Shown: positions 26,363-34,314 of the stretch, piece by piece
Layout: each line of letters starts with the position of its first letter
Numbering within the stretch: position 1 is the stretch's first letter
Assembly: GCF_001633165.1 (NCBI RefSeq)
Contig: NZ_CP015418.1
Span: 3,038,001-3,102,000 of the forward strand
Direction: 5' to 3'
DNA from: Rhodovulum sulfidophilum DSM 1374
GTDB lineage: Bacteria; Pseudomonadota; Alphaproteobacteria; Rhodobacterales; Rhodobacteraceae
Length of the DNA stretch: 64,000 nucleotides
Program-made: the position numbers and the translations under genes
The notes under the pieces: generated by a model
Told to the model about the DNA's origin: nothing
The model's database searches: none
What the model saw: only the letters and a program-made list of their open reading frames with translations

Positions 26363-26780
26363 CCGACACACGCCAGGGCCATAGGATTTCAGTCTTGGAT
26401 GAGGCGCCGCATTTGTCGGAACCGTCGTGTCATTCGTTAGTCAAGAAGGTTAAGTAGACAGCCTAGGTACGGGGCGACGCCGTGCCGGTGCCAACCAGCC
26501 GCTAGCCGCTGTCCTTGGTGCAGGTGCAGGTGCAGGTGACGCTGGGGCACGACCGGCAGCTCTGGGCTGCCTGCGGTCATCCGCCGCGCCCTGCGCGAAC
26601 GTCTGCTATCGGCAACGAGCGCCCAAGTGGGTGCCGCCAGGCGCTCCAGCACCATGCTGCGCCGCCGCATGTCGGCTTTGAGCCCAAACCGACCGATGCG
26701 GCTCGAAGCACGAATGTCGGCTTCCCGAAGATCAAAACGGATCGCTAGCAGCGCTTCCAATGCTTTGCTATTAGGTGGCA
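26363..26780. repeat. Intergenic gap with a diverged dispersed-repeat copy
   Basis: About 26565-26690 carries the family blocks (TGCGGTCATCCGC, GAACGTC-GCTATCGGCAACGAGCG, CGCCGCCGCATGTCGGC). A short CAGGTG tandem (three units) lies at about 26520-26537. No gene is seen in the gap. Confidence 0.5.
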
Positions 26781-27197
26781 ATGGACCGGACGAATACCAA
26801 AACAGTAAGAAAACAATACCATTCTCGCCAAGTGGGGTCGGATCGGCACGTATGGGACGTGCATCGGCTCATGCGCGCTGCACGCGATATCGAGGTGCAA
26901 ACTGTTCCGGTGAGTGATATTGCCGAAACAGACGAGAATTGGTGGTACGGTGATGCAAACGCCGTGCCGACACCGCGCTCAATTGCTTCTCACGTCGCTT
27001 TGATCAACGAAGTCGATCCACTTCATCCCGTTATCCTCTGCGCCGAAGGACGACTGATGGATGGCATGCATCGTGTTGTGAAAGCGATAGCGGAAGGGCG
27101 AACTCATGTGCCCGCCGTGCGGTTTTCCAGGACACCCGACCCCGACTTCGTGAACGTGGCTCTTGATGAGCTGCCGTACCCGGACGAAGTGGTCTAA
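26781..27197 (+). CDS. ParB/sulfiredoxin-fold protein
   Basis: 138 residues from ATG 26781. The core HPVILCAEGRLMDGMHRVVKA carries the GMHR motif of the ParB/Srx nuclease-like fold, which binds nucleotides or CTP/ATP. No HTH or partner ParA is present, so it is a stand-alone ParB-like protein, a type common on mobile elements and near defence loci. Activity is unknown. Confidence 0.75.
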   Translation: MDRTNTKTVRKQYHSRQVGSDRHVWDVHRLMRAARDIEVQTVPVSDIAETDENWWYGDANAVPTPRSIASHVALINEVDPLHPVILCAEGRLMDGMHRVVKAIAEGRTHVPAVRFSRTPDPDFVNVALDELPYPDEVV

Positions 27198-27266
27198 TCA
27201 GGCACCGCCAAAGGGCACTGAAAATTTGTGCAAGCGGTCATTCGACAGCCAAGCGGCAAAGTCCAC

Positions 27267-27370
27267 TCCGTCCCGCTCTCCGGACCTTGGCGGCCTGAGT
27301 GCATGCTGCAGCCGGGATGAACGGCCGCTTCCGTGATCGGCGGGCGGCGCGCCCTTGGGGCATCGAACGT
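27267..27370. repeat. Dispersed intergenic repeat, copy B
   Basis: Shares the opening CGCTCTCCGGACCTTGGCGG and the GATGAACGGCCGCTTCCGTGAT block with the copies at 24.8 and 42.1 kb. It sits in a 415-bp gap (27198-27612) before the IS110 remnant; the rest of the gap shows no gene I can support. Confidence 0.6.
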
Positions 27371-27612
27371 CTTGTGTGGATGGCTCCCGCATAGCAAGTC
27401 GTAAATGATCTCGCGCACCTTTTCAGAAGCAGTCTTGTGTCCGGCCTGTTTGCGCGGTTCACACCGCTGGCCCTGATGGGATCCGCAGATCAGGTTCCTA
27501 TCTGCTTTGCGGGCAATTTCGCCCGGGACATTCGGCGGAGCTTCCTGATCGTTGCGGCTGAAGGGTACACCATCACATCGTCGGTCTTGCTATCTCGCTG
27601 TTTCGGTATGTC

Positions 27613-28205
27613 TCAGGCTGTGTGAGGTCGGTAGGATTCGTTCCTGGTCAGCACCGCCCACATGATCCGCGCCGTCTTGTTCGCCATGGCGACGGTCGCG
27701 AGCCGGGCAGGCTTCCTCTGCAGCAGCTTCGTCAGCCAGGGATCGGCACGCTCCGGATGGTTGGAGACCTGCCGCACACGCGATGTCATGCCGACGACGA
27801 TAAGCTGACGCAGATACCGATCGCCCATCTTGGTGATCTTCCCTAAGCGCTCCTTGCCACCGCTGGAGTGGTTGCGCGGTGTCAGACCAAGCCACGCCGC
27901 AAATTCCCGCCCACTCTTGAACTGGTGACCCGATCCGATCGTGGCGGCCACGGCCGAGGCGGTGACCGGCCCAACTCCGGGAATGCTCTGCAGGAGTTGC
28001 GCCTGGCGGCTGAGACGAGCCTGGATACGCATCGTGATCTCGTACCAGCGAAAGCGGTTGTGGAGCTCGACCAGCTGACGGCTGAGGACCCGCAGAACGT
28101 CCTGGGCGAGCTCGGGGAACCCGGACTGCTTGCCCTCGATGATCCCTTTCGCAAAATCGATGGCCCGCGCGACGCCCCGAGCGATGGCGATCCCGAACTC
28201 CGCGG
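27613..28205 (-). pseudogene. IS110-family transposase, N-terminus lost
   Basis: About 197 codons of the C-terminal IS110/IS116/IS902 domain remain, with the helix-hairpin-helix block SIPGVGPVTASAVAATIG and FAAWLGLTPRNHSSGGKERLG. The N-terminal DEDD catalytic domain is missing: the frame runs into reversed phage tail DNA at about 28205. IS110 elements of this type normally encode about 320-400 residues. The element now marks the left border of the second phage segment, so its insertion or a deletion next to it probably created that border. Confidence 0.85.
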
Positions 28206-28684
28206 CCATCCCGACCACCACCGTCGCCACCCTGGCCGAGGCCCCGGGCTTTGCCGGAACCGCCACCGGCTGCAGCGCGGCGGGCGGCGTGCTGGCGATG
28301 GCGCCGGGCGAGACCCGCGCGCGCTATGCCTTCGCGGGCCGGATCGATCTGGGCGCGGTCCAGCCGGTGCGGCTGATCTCGGATATCGAGCTCCTGATCT
28401 CGGAGGCCCGGGACCTGTTCTGGGAGCCCTCCGGCACGGCGATGTGGACGCCGCCCGATGCGCGGCTCTGGCTCGGCTCGACGGATGCCTATGGCGATGT
28501 CGATCTGCAGGTCTCGGTTACCGATGACGCCCCCGACGCCGCCCGCTGGGGGCCCTGGCAGAGCTTCGATGCCGCCGACTACTCGGGCCGGGCCTTCCGC
28601 TTCCGCGCGGTCCTGGGCGTCGAGAGCCCCGATTACACCATCGGCATCACGGGCCTGACCGTGACCGCCCTCCAGGCCGCATGA
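28206..28684 (+). pseudogene. 3' fragment of tail-tip (J-like) gene
   Basis: About 159 codons equal to the C-terminus of the chimeric protein at 55966-58152. The 5' part is cut off at the IS110 border. The frame is open to the TGA at 28684 but has no start of its own. Three single-base differences from the other copy lie in the first ~230 bp. Confidence 0.8.
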
Positions 28685-28691
28685 GGATGAC

Positions 28692-29537
28692 ATGACCCAA
28701 GCCACCTATCTGCTCGACACCGGCCATACCAAGGCCCAGGCCTTCGCCATGCTGCAGGGCGTGCTTTCCGCGATCCAGAGCGGCAATGCCGGGGCCACCC
28801 CGCCCGCCGAGACGGCGGCCGGCATGCTCTGGGTCGATACCGACGCCCGCGCCCTGAAGATGCGCAATGTCCCGAACAATGGCTGGATCACGCTGGGCTC
28901 CTTCGCCTCCGGCAGCTTCGTTCCGGCCGGGGTGAACCAGCTGACCGAGGCCCAGGCGAAGGATGCGTTTTCCGACATCTACGGCGCGGTGACCGGGGCG
29001 ATCCTGCGCGCCGCGATCCTGGCCCACGCCCCCGACGCTGTGATCCCGGGCTGGCACCCTTTCGACATGGTCCGGCCCGGCGACGGCGCCACCGGCCTGA
29101 TCTGGAGCTACGACAAGGCAGGCAGCATCCAGAACGTGGAGACGCCCGAGTTCGAGGACGGATACGAATATGCGCTGGTCTTCGAGGCCGTCGCCACCAA
29201 CAAGACCACCTCCACACTGCAGATCTCGGTGCGGCCCGAGGTCACCGGCACCTGGTCGCCCTTCACGTCCTTCCCCGGGGCGGGCTTCCGCAGGGATGAC
29301 GTCTGTTCCGGCATGCTGCGGCTGCCCATGCCGCGCCAGCCCCGGCTGGTCCATGGCTGCATCTGGGACGCGCCGCTGAAGGCCGGGATGGAGGATCTTG
29401 CCGTCCCGACCGGCGCCCCCGAGGCCTCGGCGCTGAGTGCCGTCCGGGTCCGCTGGGCCGAGGGCGGACGCATCAACGAGGTCTTCCGCACCGGCCGCGT
29501 CCGCCTGTTCAGGCGCCGCGAACACCTCACCGGCTGA
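28692..29537 (+). CDS. Phage tail fibre-type protein (281 aa)
   Basis: The N-terminal region has a GMLWVDTDARALKMRN-type segment typical of phage fibre or tail-tip accessory proteins (DUF2793-like), followed by WITLGSF. The C-terminus is Arg-rich. It starts 8 bp after the J-gene stop, the usual order tip protein then fibre. It probably contributes to receptor binding. The copy at 58160-59005 encodes an identical protein. Confidence 0.7.
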   Translation: MTQATYLLDTGHTKAQAFAMLQGVLSAIQSGNAGATPPAETAAGMLWVDTDARALKMRNVPNNGWITLGSFASGSFVPAGVNQLTEAQAKDAFSDIYGAVTGAILRAAILAHAPDAVIPGWHPFDMVRPGDGATGLIWSYDKAGSIQNVETPEFEDGYEYALVFEAVATNKTTSTLQISVRPEVTGTWSPFTSFPGAGFRRDDVCSGMLRLPMPRQPRLVHGCIWDAPLKAGMEDLAVPTGAPEASALSAVRVRWAEGGRINEVFRTGRVRLFRRREHLTG

Positions 29538-29607
29538 TCTGCCCTCCCATGACGAGGCCCGCCATGACCGTCACCAACACCGCGCGCGCCCATCCGCCGG
29601 AGGCCCC

Positions 29608-29895
29608 ATGCAGGAACTGACCACGCAGATCCGGGACTGGTGGGCGGTGATGCTCTCGCTGCTCGGGCTGGCCGTCTGGTCGGTACGGCTCGAGGCCCGG
29701 GCGCGGACCAATACCGCCGCGCTCGACCGCGAGACCGCCCGGCTCGCCGAGGAGATCCGCGCCCTCGAGGCCCGCTGGCAGCGGCAGCGCGCCGAAGATC
29801 TCGCCGCCCGCCAGCGCGACCGCGAGGAGACCAACGCGCTGCTGCGCGAGCTTCGCGCCGACATCAAGACCGTCCTGCAGCGCGTCCCGCGCTGA
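29608..29895 (+). CDS. Small membrane protein with coiled coil, lysis cassette
   Basis: 95 residues. One TM segment (about 9-26; WWAVMLSLLGLAVWSV) is followed by a long Arg/Glu/Ala coiled coil. The arrangement N-in anchor plus coiled-coil resembles Rz-type inner-membrane spanins. I start at ATG 29608 (GGAGG upstream) and reject the extension to 29437, which overlaps the fibre gene. Exact role not proven. Confidence 0.7.
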   Translation: MQELTTQIRDWWAVMLSLLGLAVWSVRLEARARTNTAALDRETARLAEEIRALEARWQRQRAEDLAARQRDREETNALLRELRADIKTVLQRVPR

Positions 29896-29920
29896 GCTAT
29901 TCCCCCGAAAGGAGCCCCAA

Positions 29921-30133
29921 ATGCACCTCGTGCCCCACTGGCGCGCGCTGATCCGGCGCGCCTGGTCGATCCGTCTCATCCTGATCGCGGGCCTGCTCTC
30001 GGGCTGTGAGGCCGGGCTCTCGCTCGCCTCGCCCGATCTGCTGGGCATCCCGCGCGGCCTCTTTGCCGGGCTGTCGGCGCTGGTGACCGCGGCCGCCTTC
30101 GCCGCCCGGCTGATCGCCCAGAGGATGGAGTGA
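29921..30133 (+). CDS. Holin-like two-TM protein
   Basis: 70 residues with two hydrophobic segments (about 17-33 and 43-63) and a basic N-terminus, preceded by AAAGGAG at good spacing. It ends 4 bp before the lysozyme gene. Size, topology and position fit a phage holin that releases the lysozyme. A Cys after the first segment gives a chance lipobox-like look, which I discount. Confidence 0.7.
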   Translation: MHLVPHWRALIRRAWSIRLILIAGLLSGCEAGLSLASPDLLGIPRGLFAGLSALVTAAAFAARLIAQRME

Positions 30134-30137
30134 ACCG

Positions 30138-30647
30138 ATGCGCAGGATCCTGAAACGCGGCGCCGCCGCCACCGCCCTCGCGCTCAGCTTCGTCGGTGGC
30201 AATGAGGGCCTGAAGACAGAGGCCTATCTCGACATCGTCGGCATGCCGACCGTCTGCTTCGGCGAGACCCGGGGCGTCGCGCTCGGCGACAGCTACACGC
30301 CCGCCGAGTGCCGGGCGATGTTCGCCGGGAGGCTCGCGGAGTTCGAGGCCGGGCTCGACCGGCTGATCGCGGATCCCGTCGAGGACCTGATCCCGGCCCG
30401 GAGCTATGTGGGCATTTTGGACTGGGCCTATAATGTCGGGCTCGGCGCGGCTGCGCGCTCGACCCTGATCCGCAAGCTCAATGCGGGCGATCTGCGCGGC
30501 GCCTGCGACGAGCTTCCGCGCTGGCGCTTCGCGGGCGGCAAGGGCATTCGCGGCCTCCTGATCCGCCGCAACAAGGCCCGGCAGCTCTGTCATGAGGGGC
30601 TCGACGGCGTTCCGGCCGACGTGCCGTTTCGCTGGGACGGCGCATGA
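30138..30647 (+). CDS. Phage lysozyme (glycoside hydrolase family 24), copy 2
   Basis: 169 residues. The catalytic E-x8-D-x5-T arrangement is visible as Glu23, Asp32 and Thr38, followed by CFGETRG. A hydrophobic N-terminus (about 9-20) could act as a signal-arrest-release anchor. It cleaves peptidoglycan at the end of the lytic cycle. It overlaps the lipoprotein gene by 4 bp. Confidence 0.9.
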   Translation: MRRILKRGAAATALALSFVGGNEGLKTEAYLDIVGMPTVCFGETRGVALGDSYTPAECRAMFAGRLAEFEAGLDRLIADPVEDLIPARSYVGILDWAYNVGLGAAARSTLIRKLNAGDLRGACDELPRWRFAGGKGIRGLLIRRNKARQLCHEGLDGVPADVPFRWDGA

Positions 30648-30973
30648 GGGCGCTCCTCGCGGCGCTGCTGCTGGCCGGATGCGGCGGGCTGCCCGTGCCG
30701 CTCGGGCCAAACGTCGCCGCCAACGTCCAGGCCGGGGCCGAAAACGTCCAGGGCCAGAAGGTCGAAAACGCGCCTTCCATCCTTCGGCCCCGCGCCCGCG
30801 AGATCCGCCAGGAGCAATCCGAGAACCGCCTCCGCGCCGACCGCGTCGAGACCGTCATCGTCAATGTCATTCCGCCCTGGATCGTGCTGGTCGCCCTGAT
30901 CGGATGGATCGCCCCCTCGCCCGGCGAGATCGGGCGGCGGATCGGCGAAGCGGTCAGGGGAAGGCGATCATGA
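30644..30973 (+). CDS. Small phage lipoprotein, candidate spanin, copy 2
   Basis: 109 residues; differs from the 19675 copy mainly at the C-terminal tail (RGRRS instead of TRRRT) and one middle residue (Leu for Val). Lipobox LLAGC and C-terminal TM are intact. The lysis cassette around it is complete, unlike copy 1, so this copy could still act with holin and lysozyme. Confidence 0.7.
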   Translation: MRALLAALLLAGCGGLPVPLGPNVAANVQAGAENVQGQKVENAPSILRPRAREIRQEQSENRLRADRVETVIVNVIPPWIVLVALIGWIAPSPGEIGRRIGEAVRGRRS

Positions 30974-31038
30974 GAAATACAACCATAAGGCGAGTTATCT
31001 ATAATACAGACAACCTTTGGTTAGGGTATCCGCTATAA
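30970..31038 (+). CDS. Possible 22-residue peptide after the spanin gene
   Basis: ATG overlaps the spanin stop (ATGA), the coupling used throughout this operon, and the frame runs 22 codons. Its DNA is AT-rich and belongs to a ~210-bp insertion (about 30974-31187) that prophage 1 lacks at the same point. No family resemblance. It may be chance; the overlap is the only support. Confidence 0.25.
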   Translation: MRNTTIRRVIYNTDNLWLGYPL

Positions 31039-31189
31039 CAACGGAACTGGCCAGGCAAGGGCCCACTAAACTTATCAAAGAACTGAAACTAAATTAGACC
31101 CTCGCAGGCCCAACGCCCGCGGGGGTCGCCCCGTTCTCGCGTGCCCGCTTGGGGGTGCCACCCTTTCCTTCTCTCACGCAACTGAATTC

Positions 31190-31333
31190 CCCCCGCTTAC
31201 GGGCGGGGGCAAGGCGGTGTTGTAGCACCGCCTCACCACGCAGCCTGCGTCAACAGATGCTGCGCCGACACCCGAGAGGGAATCTGTCGCCCGGCTCTCG
31301 CGAGAGCGGGCGGACCTAGAACAGGTTCCTGAC
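31190..31333 (+). ncRNA. 144-nt structured leader upstream of the methylase, copy 2
   Basis: Same length and hairpin series as copy 1. Loop changes relative to copy 1 are TTTCGG to TTACGG in hairpin 1, TTGGAG to TTGTAG in hairpin 2, and several bases in the loop between CGCAGC and GCTGCG. Stems are unchanged. It directly precedes the methylase ATG at 31334. Confidence 0.6.
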
Positions 31334-32149
31334 ATGAACGAAATGCGAAAAACCGTCCCCGCAACCCCCGTCGCCCCGTGGATGGGCGGCAAGAAGGCCC
31401 TCAACCGGCGGATCATCGAGCGGATCGAGGCGATCCCGCACCGCACCTATGTCGAGCCCTTCCTCGGCATGGGCGGGGTCTTCCTGCGCCGAAGCTGGCG
31501 CCCGCGTCTGGAGGTGGCGAACGACCTGAACGGCGAGATCACCAATCTCTTCCGCGTGTTGCAGCGCCATTATCCCCAGCTGATGGAGGTGATGCGCTTC
31601 CAGATCACCTCGCGCCGCGAGTTCGAGCGGCTCCGCGCCTGCGATCCGGCCACGCTGACCGATCTGGAACGTGCCGCGCGCTTCCTCTATCTGCAGCGGC
31701 TGGCCTTCGGCGGGCAGCTCCGCGGGGTTTTCGGCATATCGCCGAACAGTGGGCCTCTGTTCAGCCTGGCCAAGATCGGCCCGCTGCTCGACGCCGCTCA
31801 TACCCGGCTCGACGGCGTGGTCTTCGAGAACCTGCCCTGGCAGGACGTGCTGGCCCGCTATGATGGCCCGCAGGCGCTGTTCTATCTCGATCCGCCCTAT
31901 TGGGGTGGCGAGGACGATTACGGCAAGGGGCTCTTCGACCGCGACCAGTTCGCCGAGCTGGCCGAGCGCCTGGGCCGGATCAAGGGCGCCTTCCTGCTGT
32001 CGATCAACGACCGGCCCGAAATCCGCGATCTGTTCGGCGCCTTCCTGATCGAGGAGGTGCGGCTGACTTACTCGGTCTCGAAGGGCGGCGCGACCGCCGC
32101 GCGGGAGTTGATCATCGCCAATCGCGAGGTCAGGGTGGGGCTCGTATGA
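31334..32149 (+). CDS. D12-class DNA adenine methylase, copy 2
   Basis: 271 residues with the same WMGGKK, FLGMGG and DPPYW motifs as copy 1. It differs from copy 1 chiefly at about residues 125-150 (RGVFGISPNSGPLF against GGVFAVQPGCGPRF), a segment that may touch the target base. Such localised change in otherwise conserved proteins suggests altered specificity or recombination. It differs from copy 3 by a few residues near the C-terminus. Confidence 0.9.
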   Translation: MNEMRKTVPATPVAPWMGGKKALNRRIIERIEAIPHRTYVEPFLGMGGVFLRRSWRPRLEVANDLNGEITNLFRVLQRHYPQLMEVMRFQITSRREFERLRACDPATLTDLERAARFLYLQRLAFGGQLRGVFGISPNSGPLFSLAKIGPLLDAAHTRLDGVVFENLPWQDVLARYDGPQALFYLDPPYWGGEDDYGKGLFDRDQFAELAERLGRIKGAFLLSINDRPEIRDLFGAFLIEEVRLTYSVSKGGATAARELIIANREVRVGLV

Positions 32150-32211
32150 GTTCCCCCGGCCCGGTCGGCGTTTAACCGGATCTTGGGGGCGCCCGGTAAA
32201 AGGTCCGTCCC

Positions 32212-32787
32212 ATGCGCCGTCTCCTGTCCCTGCTCCTGCTGAGCCTGACGCTCCTGACCTGCGCGCCGGTCGCGCAGGCCCCGCAGAGCGACGCACCGGC
32301 CGCGCCCTATGAGCGCGCGGCCTTCGGCTCGGGCTGGACGGATCCCGACGGCGACTGCCTCGACACCCGGGCCGAGCTGCTGGCGGCTCTCTCCACCGTG
32401 CCGGTGCGGCTCGCGCCCTCGGGCTGCTCGGTGCGCCACGGCCGCTGGTTCGCGCCCTATACCGGGCAGGTGATCACCGACGCCGGGGATCTCGACATCG
32501 ATCATATCGTGCCGCTGCGCTATGCGTGGGGCCACGGCGCCGCCAGCTGGTCGGCCCAGAAGCGCGCCCGCTTCGCCCGCGATCCGGTCAACCTGCTGCC
32601 CGTCAGCGCCTCGGCGAACCGCTCGAAAGGCGCGCGCGGGCCGCTCGACTGGTTGCCGCCGGATCCGGGCTTCCGCTGTCAGTATGTGCTGCGGTTCCGG
32701 CGGATCGCCGCAAGCTACGGGCTTGTGCAGTCCGCTGCCGAGGAGCGGGAGCTGGTGGCGCTGACCGGGCGGCTGTGTGGGGCGTAG
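32212..32787 (+). CDS. Secreted DUF1524/HNH-type nuclease, copy 2
   Basis: 191 residues, signal peptide and DIDHIVPLRYAWGHGA core intact. Most differences from the other copies lie in the linker after the signal peptide and around WSAQKRAR. It is the last phage gene before the SIR2-HerA operon, which begins 237 bp downstream. Confidence 0.85.
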   Translation: MRRLLSLLLLSLTLLTCAPVAQAPQSDAPAAPYERAAFGSGWTDPDGDCLDTRAELLAALSTVPVRLAPSGCSVRHGRWFAPYTGQVITDAGDLDIDHIVPLRYAWGHGAASWSAQKRARFARDPVNLLPVSASANRSKGARGPLDWLPPDPGFRCQYVLRFRRIAASYGLVQSAAEERELVALTGRLCGA

Positions 32788-33024
32788 GGCGGTGAGCGGA
32801 CTTTCTCTGCAGGCGAAAAGCGGTTCAGCATCACCGGCGGGAGCAGACATTCAAAGTGCTCAGGACCTCATCTCGGCTAAGTTCAAAAAATCGGGCGAAT
32901 TGTGGACATTCGCTGCATGTCTTTATGATTGAGGTGCAGCAACCGGAACCGGGCTTACAACATTTGAACTCATGCGCTACCGTACGGCCCGAAGGCAAGG
33001 GCGAGACTTACTTGGAGAGGTTGT

Positions 33025-34314
33025 TTGATCAATTTTAGAAAAGGGAGCAAAGACGAGTTCGCGAAGCTCCCCCCTGAAGCAGGCTTTGACGAGCGCGCTG
33101 AAGTTATTCGGCGGCATCTGGCAGAGGTATTTGGCTCCAAAAACCTGTCTTTCCTCATTGGCTCAGGTTGCTCGTCTTACACACACGAAAACAATGAGCT
33201 TGGCATTCCGACCATGGGGCCGCTCGCGGCAGAGTTTCAAACGATACTCAAAACTATGCCTGGCCTCCCGGGATTTAATTCATTTGTGACTGTTGAGCAA
33301 CGGGCTGCGCTCAACGACACGCTCGGTATCGAGCTTACAAACGGAGATTTCGGCAAGAACCTCGAGCGGATGATGGAAGCGCTGATGACGGCGCAGCAAT
33401 TTTGCAAGACGAGCACTAATACGGATTTCCAGGAAGCGCTCAAAACCGTCGAGGCTGTTATTTCGGGCGTTAAGGGTTTCATCCTTCAGAAATGCAGCGA
33501 AGGAATGTTTGCAAAAGGCGACGAAACAGTCGTGACACTCTATCGGCGCTTTTATCAGTCGTTGGCTACACGATCCCGTGGGCTTGCGCCACCTTGGGTC
33601 TTCACCACCAACTACGACCTCTTCAACGAAAAGGCGATGGACCGATCAGGCATTCCCTACTCAAATGGTTTCTCGGGCACGGTCGAACGCCGCTTCAACC
33701 CAGCCACGTATCGCCGTGCTTTGGCTGAGCAGCTCGATATTTCCTCTAAGAGGTGGGCGGCAGTGGACGGATATGTGTATTTCTGCAAGCTTCACGGATC
33801 CGTAAATTGGACGGAGGAAGAGACAGGCCTTTTCCCAATCCGGGAGTCTGCTGGAAGGCTCGATCCCACCGAAGATCGCGTCATGATCTATCCGACACCA
33901 TCTAAGCAGACAGCGAGCTTTGGCTCGCCCTACTCGGACATGTTCCGCGAATTCCAACGTCAGATCGTTCAAGATCAGAGTGTCCTCTTCGTCATGGGCT
34001 TCAGTTTTGGGGATGAGCACATCAACAACATTATCTTTCAAGGGCTGACCCTCCCGGGCTTCCGCTTGATCGCCTTCCTCAACCCAGAAGACACCAACAA
34101 TCCTGTAACTAAAGAGCTCGCGGCATTAGGAGACCCAAGGATTTGGTTCATCTGGGGCAGCGACGAGGAGACGGGAAAGAAGGCGCACTACTTCGACAGT
34201 ATCGTGCAGGACTTGATGCCAACGAGCGCTGACCAGAAAGAAGAGCAGGCCATCGAAAAGGTCTTCAAGAAGCTGCTTTCGAAACAGCAGGATGGCAACA
34301 ATGGCGAGAGATGA
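33025..34314 (+). CDS. SIR2-domain protein of a SIR2-HerA antiphage system
   Basis: 429 residues. The NAD-binding SIR2-like fold shows FLIGSGCS (residues 43-50), FTTNYDLF (about 193-200) and the catalytic His in CKLHGSVNW (about 255), then GFSFGDEHINNI. In characterised SIR2-HerA systems this subunit depletes NAD+ on phage infection and causes abortive infection. It starts with TTG at 33025, supported by GGAGAGG just upstream. The stop overlaps the HerA start. Composition is more AT-rich than flanking phage DNA, consistent with transfer. Confidence 0.9.
   Translation: MINFRKGSKDEFAKLPPEAGFDERAEVIRRHLAEVFGSKNLSFLIGSGCSSYTHENNELGIPTMGPLAAEFQTILKTMPGLPGFNSFVTVEQRAALNDTLGIELTNGDFGKNLERMMEALMTAQQFCKTSTNTDFQEALKTVEAVISGVKGFILQKCSEGMFAKGDETVVTLYRRFYQSLATRSRGLAPPWVFTTNYDLFNEKAMDRSGIPYSNGFSGTVERRFNPATYRRALAEQLDISSKRWAAVDGYVYFCKLHGSVNWTEEETGLFPIRESAGRLDPTEDRVMIYPTPSKQTASFGSPYSDMFREFQRQIVQDQSVLFVMGFSFGDEHINNIIFQGLTLPGFRLIAFLNPEDTNNPVTKELAALGDPRIWFIWGSDEETGKKAHYFDSIVQDLMPTSADQKEEQAIEKVFKKLLSKQQDGNNGER

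Larger units (their letters stand above)
28206..32787. mobile_element. Second phage segment (lysis-methylase right end only)
   Basis: Contains the 3' end of a tail-tip gene, tail fibre, lysis genes, structured leader, methylase and DUF1524 gene, with no integrase. Coordinates correspond to 57674-62255 in prophage 2 at a constant offset of 29,468. From about 28440 to 31900 I see no nucleotide difference between the copies and the encoded proteins are identical; difference density rises at both ends. The left border is a truncated IS110, the right border abuts SIR2-HerA. Confidence 0.85.
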
